Source of the DNA: Mucilaginibacter sp. UR6-11
Lineage (GTDB): Bacteria; Bacteroidota; Bacteroidia; Sphingobacteriales; Sphingobacteriaceae
Direction: 5' to 3'
DNA: 64,000 nt
NCBI RefSeq assembly: GCF_020880695.1
Contig: NZ_JAJIWO010000006.1
Location: forward strand, 186,001-250,000
In this document: positions 63,900-64,000 of the stretch, piece by piece
How positions within the stretch are numbered: position 1 is the first letter of the stretch
Layout of the letters: every line of letters starts with the position of its first letter
Notes under the pieces: model-generated
Databases searched by the model: none
The model's input: only the letters and a program-made list of their open reading frames with translations
Told to the model about the DNA's origin: nothing
Position numbers and translations under genes: made by a program

Positions 63900-64000
63900 T
63901 TACCATATATGTATTTGGTTATTATTTATGCTATAATGAAATGACCCGGTAAGTTGCAAAGCGCCCATCACTTCATTAATATCCTGATCTTTAAAACGGC
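63900..64000 (-). CDS. FecR family anti-sigma factor, C-terminal end only
   Basis: The minus strand reads open from the window edge to the TAA at 63900-63902, ending RFKDQDINEVMGALQLTGSF and then HYSINNNQIHIW. This is the standard C-terminus of Bacteroidota FecR proteins (helix with EVLxALxxTGxF, then a final strand ending in ITI plus an aromatic residue). Only 33 residues lie inside the window. It precedes the STN-type susC by about 190 bases, completing the expected sigma/FecR/SusC arrangement. Confidence 0.8.
   Translation of the reverse strand, partial: RFKDQDINEVMGALQLTGSFHYSINNNQIHIW

Overview
The window looks like a chromosomal segment of a Bacteroidota species, most likely family Sphingobacteriaceae and close to Mucilaginibacter. 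The organism call is inferred from gene content: a SusC/SusD pair with an STN-type SusC, tandem GH92 genes, OMP_b-brl_3 barrels, a short-Q-loop CydA, DUF-type lipoproteins, TTTG/TAnnTTTG promoters and few Shine-Dalgarno sites. No rRNA, tRNA or CRISPR array was recognised.

Region 1 (1-10100) is molybdenum cofactor metabolism. It opens with a partial redoxin gene. A minus-strand block carries a YdeP-type molybdopterin oxidoreductase, a small conserved protein and fdhD. moaD-moaE run on the plus strand. A second minus-strand run goes moaA, moeA, a GxxExxY gene remnant, moaC, mobA and a moeB-rhodanese fusion. Together these cover most of cofactor synthesis, guanylylation and sulfuration; mogA/moaB and molybdate uptake are not in view.

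Region 2 (10169-18309) is a metabolic block: aldose 1-epimerase, HAD-IIA hydrolase, an APH-fold kinase-like protein, a PuuA-like glutamine synthetase homologue with a divergent gamma-glutamylcyclotransferase, GSII glutamine synthetase, malate dehydrogenase and a second cyclotransferase-like protein. A gamma-glutamyl theme runs through it.

Region 3 (18310-21500) is an AT-rich accessory island. It has a cluster of GGATCAC repeats, two diverged copies of one small four-helix membrane protein, gene debris, a one-TM protein and the 3' part of an IS1595-type transposase with a frameshifted partner ORF.

Region 4 (21501-32388) holds a Tat-exported Gfo/Idh/MocA oxidoreductase, M13 and M1 peptidases, cytochrome bd (cydAB) and a GH92 mannosidase. 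The M1/cydA divergent region contains a 17-bp palindrome and a duplicated 21-bp element.

Region 5 (32603-63706) is built around carbohydrate use. Two tandem outer-membrane barrels are followed by a secreted PQQ sugar dehydrogenase fused to cytochrome c, an AraC regulator, and a six-gene minus-strand operon (GH172, GH116, aldehyde dehydrogenase, UxaA-type dehydratase, FAH-family enzyme, lipoprotein). Facing it are two tandem GH92 genes. A SusC-SusD-LamG-GH130 utilization operon follows, headed just outside the window by a FecR-type anti-sigma factor whose last 33 residues are visible. The picture is mannoside or other glycan capture and trimming, plus a non-phosphorylative (Weimberg-like) sugar-acid route to 2-oxoglutarate.
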